A stretch of DNA of 64,000 nt from Hydrogenobacter thermophilus TK-6. Lineage in GTDB: Bacteria; Aquificota; Aquificia; Aquificales; Aquificaceae. The number at the start of each line of letters is the position of its first letter. Positions within the stretch are counted from its first letter, which is position 1. The stretch is taken from the NCBI RefSeq assembly GCF_000010785.1, contig NC_013799.1, forward strand, positions 806,001-870,000, in the 5' to 3' direction. The notes beneath the pieces were generated by a model that was not told the origin of the DNA, did no database searches, and saw only the letters and a program-made list of their open reading frames with translations. Below are positions 60,590 through 64,000 of the stretch, piece by piece. A program made the translations under genes and the position numbers.

Positions 60590-61954
60590 TCAACCTACCA
60601 CCTCGTAAGGTCTGAACCTGAACTTGGCACCCAGCAACTCGGCCAGCTCTTTAGTCTTCTCTATGTCAACACCTTGGTAATCCACGGCGGTAGCTATAAC
60701 TTCAAAGCCTTCTTTTAAAGCAGTTTTTATGAACTCCATAACCTTTTTGAAAGCCTCTTGCTGAGCCGGTCTGCAAACTCTGTTGTAGGTTTCCTCGTCC
60801 TGTGCGTTCAGGCTAACAGACCACACATCCACAAGACCTTTAAGTTCTTTGATCTTTTCTCTGGGAAGGAAGGTAAACATGAGACCGTTGGTATCAACGC
60901 GTACCTTTCCTCCTTTACTCTTTACATATCTGGCTATCTCTTTGAGAGCTGAAAGCCTGAGCGTAGGCTCTCCGTATCCGCAAAAAACTACTTCTTCGTA
61001 TTTTGTAGGGTCTCCTATCTCCCTTATGACCTCCTCTACGCTTGGGTCTCTTGTTGTCCACACCCAGTAGCCCTTTATCATAAAGTTCCTCTCCCTCTCC
61101 CTCTGACAGAAGGCGCAGTGGAGGTTGCACTTGTTGGTGAGGTTAATGTAGAGTTTGTTGTTTATCACATAGGTTATAGTGTCCTTTTTCCCGTTGTTTC
61201 CTATGTTGAAAAGTAGCTTGGCATTTTCTGAGGTCATACGGTCTATATCCTCAAGCGAGGAGTTAGGGATAAGACCTGCCATTACCTTTGCTGTGTACCA
61301 TACATTTAAAGGCTTGTTGGGTTTTCCCCTCACTGGCTCAGGAGCCAAAAAAGGACTGTCCGTTTCTAAAAGTATTCTCGTTGTGGGCGTTTTTTTGACC
61401 ACTTCTCTGAGAGCGTCTGCGTTTTTATAAGTTATGATGCCCGAGTAGGATATGTAAAAGCCAAGGTCCACGCACTTTTTCATAAACTCGTAGCTTCCGG
61501 TAAAGCAGTGCATGACGCCACCCACCTCGTAAGCTCTCTCCTCCCTGAGTATTTCAAGAGTTTTTGCTTCCGCATCTCTGCTGTGTATAACCAGCGGTAG
61601 CCCCAGCTCTCTGGCTATGCTTATCTGCTTTCTGAATATATCCTCCTGCTTCTTTCTGTCAGAATAGTCCTTATAAAAATCAAGCCCCATTTCACCAAGA
61701 GCCTTCACCTTAGGGTGCTTTTGTGCCAAGTCTTTGAGCCAGAGGAGGTCCCCGTCTTTTACCTTGTCAGCCTCGTGGGGATGGAAACCTATGGCGCAGT
61801 ATACACGCTCCTGCTCCTGGGATAGCTTTATGGCATTTTCAATGGTTTTACTGTCATAACCTACAGTAATAAAGTACTCAAGAGAGCTATCTTTTAAACT
61901 ATCTTCTAAGTCCTCCTTTTTTAGAAGGTCAAGGTGGCAGTGGGTGTCTATCAT
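60590..61954 (-). CDS. TatD-family nuclease fused to a radical SAM domain
   Basis: 454 residues. TatD DNase part (1-255): MIDTHCHLDLL, GFHPHEAD, GEMGLDFY, VIHSRDA, CFTGS and ETDSPFLAP keep the metal ligands. Radical SAM part (260-454): Cys in NLTNKCNLHCAFCQRE (CxxxCxxC), then VVFCGYGEPTLR and RVDTNGLM. In most bacteria these are separate neighbouring genes. The radical SAM function is unknown. Confidence 0.9.
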   Translation of the reverse strand: MIDTHCHLDLLKKEDLEDSLKDSSLEYFITVGYDSKTIENAIKLSQEQERVYCAIGFHPHEADKVKDGDLLWLKDLAQKHPKVKALGEMGLDFYKDYSDRKKQEDIFRKQISIARELGLPLVIHSRDAEAKTLEILREERAYEVGGVMHCFTGSYEFMKKCVDLGFYISYSGIITYKNADALREVVKKTPTTRILLETDSPFLAPEPVRGKPNKPLNVWYTAKVMAGLIPNSSLEDIDRMTSENAKLLFNIGNNGKKDTITYVINNKLYINLTNKCNLHCAFCQRERERNFMIKGYWVWTTRDPSVEEVIREIGDPTKYEEVVFCGYGEPTLRLSALKEIARYVKSKGGKVRVDTNGLMFTFLPREKIKELKGLVDVWSVSLNAQDEETYNRVCRPAQQEAFKKVMEFIKTALKEGFEVIATAVDYQGVDIEKTKELAELLGAKFRFRPYEVVG

Positions 61955-61974
61955 AGCTTATAAAATATACGCCT

Positions 61975-62118
61975 TTATCTGCTCAGATGGTATTGCTTTC
62001 TGAACTCTTCCCACTTTTTCTCCCTTGCCTCCTTTGAGGAGAAGGCAAGCACGCCCAAGAGGTATGATACAGCTATCACAAATAGGAAGAATAAAAGCAG
62101 AAAAGCGTTTTTACTCAT
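61975..62118 (-). CDS. Small membrane protein next to cytochrome oxidase
   Basis: 47 residues (MSKNAFLLLFFLFVIAVSYL...). One transmembrane helix (residues 5-27) and a charged cytosolic tail. A strong AAGGAGGAG precedes the ATG. It ends 42 bases after coxA, so it may be a small accessory subunit of the oxidase, like the CoxIV/CbaD type. This is inferred from position. Confidence 0.6.
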   Translation of the reverse strand: MSKNAFLLLFFLFVIAVSYLLGVLAFSSKEAREKKWEEFRKQYHLSR

Positions 62119-62160
62119 AACTCCTCCTTTTTTTTAAAGGGGGGCAAAGCCCCCATTACT

Positions 62161-63777
62161 TCATGTATGTTGAGGTTTGTGATGAGCGTAATCGTAAGGG
62201 TCCCAGCCGGCAGGCAGTTCTGGTATACGGTCAAAGTTGTGGGGAGGTGGAGGAGAGGGTATCTGCCACTCTAAGGAGTTGGAACCCCAGGGGTTTGAAC
62301 CCGCTTCCTTACCTTTTACAGCGGAGACTATCCAGTTTATAAGGCTCAAAAGGATTCCTACTGCCAGTATAAAGGCTCCTACTGTTTGTATGTGCTGGAG
62401 CTGTATGAATTCAGGTATAGGTGGGTAGTCTGCGTACCTTCTTGGCATACCCTCAAGTCCTATGATGAACTGGAAGAAGTAAAAGAGGTTAGAGCCTATC
62501 ATAATTATCCAGAAGCTTAGCTTTCCGAGTTTTTCGTTGTACATCTTACCCGTTAATTTAGGAAACCAGTAGTATATACCGCTGAAAGCTCCAAGAGTTG
62601 TAGCCATGCCAAGAACATAGTGGAAGTGCGCCACTACAAACTGCGAATCCTGCGCGTTTATGTCAAAGGCAGGAAGTGCCAGGGGAATACCCGTCAGACC
62701 ACCTATGAGGAACATGAATATACCACCGAGGGTAAAGAGCATGGGAGTGGTGTACCTTATAGAGCCTTTGTATAGAGTTGCCACCCAGTTGAATATCTTT
62801 ATGCCTGTTGGCACACCTATAAGAACAGTGGTGTAAGAGAAGATGATCCTCACCCAGTCAGGTATGCCAGAGGTAAAAAGGTGATGCACCCAAACCATGA
62901 AGCCAAGAAGAGCAATAGCCCATATGGCAAAGACCATGGTGATCTGTCCAAAGATGAGCTTTCTTGAAAAAGTGGCTATGACCTCAGAGAACACACCAAA
63001 GGCTGGAAGGATCATGACATAAACCGCCGGATGGGAGTAAAACCAGAACACATTCTCGTATATGAGAGGGTCACCCCCTAAGTTAGGATTGAAGAAGTTA
63101 GTACCGAGGTACTTATCAAGGAACAGCATGGTAACAGCACCCGCAAAGGAAGGCACACCTAAAAGCTGTATGACATTGGCAGCCATTATTCCGTGTAATA
63201 TGAGATTCATATTTTTGAGCGTTACTCCTGGTGCCCTCATTCTCAGCGTGGTGGTTATGAAGTTTACAGCGCCCATGATGGAGGATGCGCCTACAAGGTG
63301 TACTATAAAGACATATAAGGCTGTAGTGCCAGCGTCATCGTTCAGTGAGAAGGGAGGGTATCCTGTCCACATCATTCTTATGTGATTGGAAGGCACAAGT
63401 GTTAAAAGCACCAGCACACTTGCTGCAAAGAAGGTCCACCAGCTCAGAGCGTTAAGTCTTGGAAAAGCCACATCCCTTGCTCCTATCATTAGAGGAATGA
63501 GGAAGTTGGCAAAGGCACTCCACACACCTATCGCCCACCAGAGAAGCATTACAACACCGTGCGCTGTAAGCAGGTAGTTGTATGTTTCAGCTGACATAAA
63601 CTGAAGGCCCGGCTCCCAGAGCTCCAGCCTTATACCCAGAGCCATAAGACCCGCGACCAGAAAGAAAAGCAATGTGGTCACGCCGTAAAAAACCGCTATC
63701 TTCTTGTGGTCCGTTGTAAATATCCATTCCCTGATACCTGCACTGTACCAGGGTCTGTGAACGCCTATGGCTGCCAT
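62161..63777 (-). CDS. coxA: Cytochrome c oxidase subunit I (aa3 type, class A2)
   Basis: 538 residues, about 12 helices. Haem/CuB ligands: LTAHGVVMLLW, SHPAVYVM (His-Tyr pair), VWVHHLFTSG and VVAHFHYVLG. The YSHPAVY motif lacks the Glu of HPEVY and has Tyr-Ser, which is the A2 subclass. The D-channel Asp in IGARDVAFPRLN is kept. ATG 63777 lies after AAGGAGGTG and overlaps the coxB stop (TGATG). Confidence 0.95.
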   Translation of the reverse strand: MAAIGVHRPWYSAGIREWIFTTDHKKIAVFYGVTTLLFFLVAGLMALGIRLELWEPGLQFMSAETYNYLLTAHGVVMLLWWAIGVWSAFANFLIPLMIGARDVAFPRLNALSWWTFFAASVLVLLTLVPSNHIRMMWTGYPPFSLNDDAGTTALYVFIVHLVGASSIMGAVNFITTTLRMRAPGVTLKNMNLILHGIMAANVIQLLGVPSFAGAVTMLFLDKYLGTNFFNPNLGGDPLIYENVFWFYSHPAVYVMILPAFGVFSEVIATFSRKLIFGQITMVFAIWAIALLGFMVWVHHLFTSGIPDWVRIIFSYTTVLIGVPTGIKIFNWVATLYKGSIRYTTPMLFTLGGIFMFLIGGLTGIPLALPAFDINAQDSQFVVAHFHYVLGMATTLGAFSGIYYWFPKLTGKMYNEKLGKLSFWIIMIGSNLFYFFQFIIGLEGMPRRYADYPPIPEFIQLQHIQTVGAFILAVGILLSLINWIVSAVKGKEAGSNPWGSNSLEWQIPSPPPPHNFDRIPELPAGWDPYDYAHHKPQHT

Positions 63778-64000
63778 CACTGCACCTCCTTTGAGTTGCT
63801 TGCTAACTCAAGTTTAGACTGGCTTACACCAGCCTTTACCCATTTATCAAAATCTTCCTGCGGAACGACTTTTATAATAGCCACCATGTGTGAGTGCTGT
63901 GTCCCACAGTACTCCCTGCAGAAAGCCCAGTACTCACCGGGTTTGTTTATCTGAAACCACAGGTGGGTTATCCTTCCTGGCACTGCATCCTCCATCACCT
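63777..64000 (-). CDS. coxB: Cytochrome c oxidase subunit II (3' part, cut by window edge)
   Basis: The C-terminal 73 or so codons are visible. The CuA site is in AFCREYCGTQHSHM (Cys-x3-Cys-x3-His-x2-Met). The gene continues past 64000. It takes electrons from cytochrome c and passes them to subunit I. Confidence 0.93.
   Translation of the reverse strand, partial: VMEDAVPGRITHLWFQINKPGEYWAFCREYCGTQHSHMVAIIKVVPQEDFDKWVKAGVSQSKLELASNSKEVQ

Overview
The window comes from a thermophilic bacterium of the order Aquificales (Aquifex, Hydrogenobacter or Thermocrinis relatives). The evidence is a NusG with the Aquifex-type inserted domain, a tRNA-Thr/tuf/rpmG/tRNA-Trp/secE/nusG cluster, tightly overlapping genes, a selenocysteine formate dehydrogenase and an aa3-type oxidase. 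The genus is inferred, not proven.

Positions 1-12492 are host core genes. A translation operon on the minus strand (nusG, secE, tRNA-Trp, rpmG, tuf, tRNA-Thr) has a clear promoter and lies back to back with tRNA-Lys. Then come a decayed secreted-protein gene, rpiB, a small conserved-looking ORF, an MFS transporter, glutamate synthase (gltB), and a minus-strand operon tlpA-ccdA-hisH-pyrF-membrane protein. A tRNA-Ser closes the region.

Positions about 12503-43395 are a roughly 31-kb transposable (Mu-like) prophage with a siphovirus-type tail. It has a DDE transposase, a MuB-like ATPase, and arrays of inverted end sites with core TTTGACAAAAAAATGGGACA. The layout is unusual. A central repressor/Cro switch (29.0-30.1 kb) separates two divergent arms. 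The leftward arm carries tail tube, frameshifted tail chaperones, tape measure, baseplate, fibre-like protein, terminase, portal and MuF head protein. The rightward arm carries early genes, a ParB-like protein, transposase, MuB, a DnaC-like ATPase, scaffold, capsid, connectors and a spanin/holin/endolysin cassette. An IS607-family element and the relic of another TnpB element sit at the left end, and a dam methylase gene is deleted to a stub. The most striking feature is a palindrome, TGCAANNTTGCA, dispersed at about 15 exact and about 7 near-exact copies through the prophage. It matches the two operators of the repressor switch, so it looks like a dispersed repressor-site ('stoperator') system.

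Positions 43.5-56.5 kb hold a GAF-PAS-GGDEF-EAL signalling protein preceded by a C10 tract. A formate dehydrogenase operon follows: fdoG with an in-frame UGA read as selenocysteine, then fdoH, fdoI, sodC, fdhE, a GcvH-like protein with a twin-arginine leader, and selC itself (tRNA-Sec). Next are a 2-hydroxyacyl-CoA dehydratase-like protein and a double activase. 

Positions 56.4-64 kb, mostly on the minus strand, encode a MacAB-type efflux system, a PAP2 phosphatase, a V4R-like protein, a TatD/radical-SAM fusion, a 47-residue membrane peptide, and cytochrome c oxidase subunits I and II (II is cut by the window edge).
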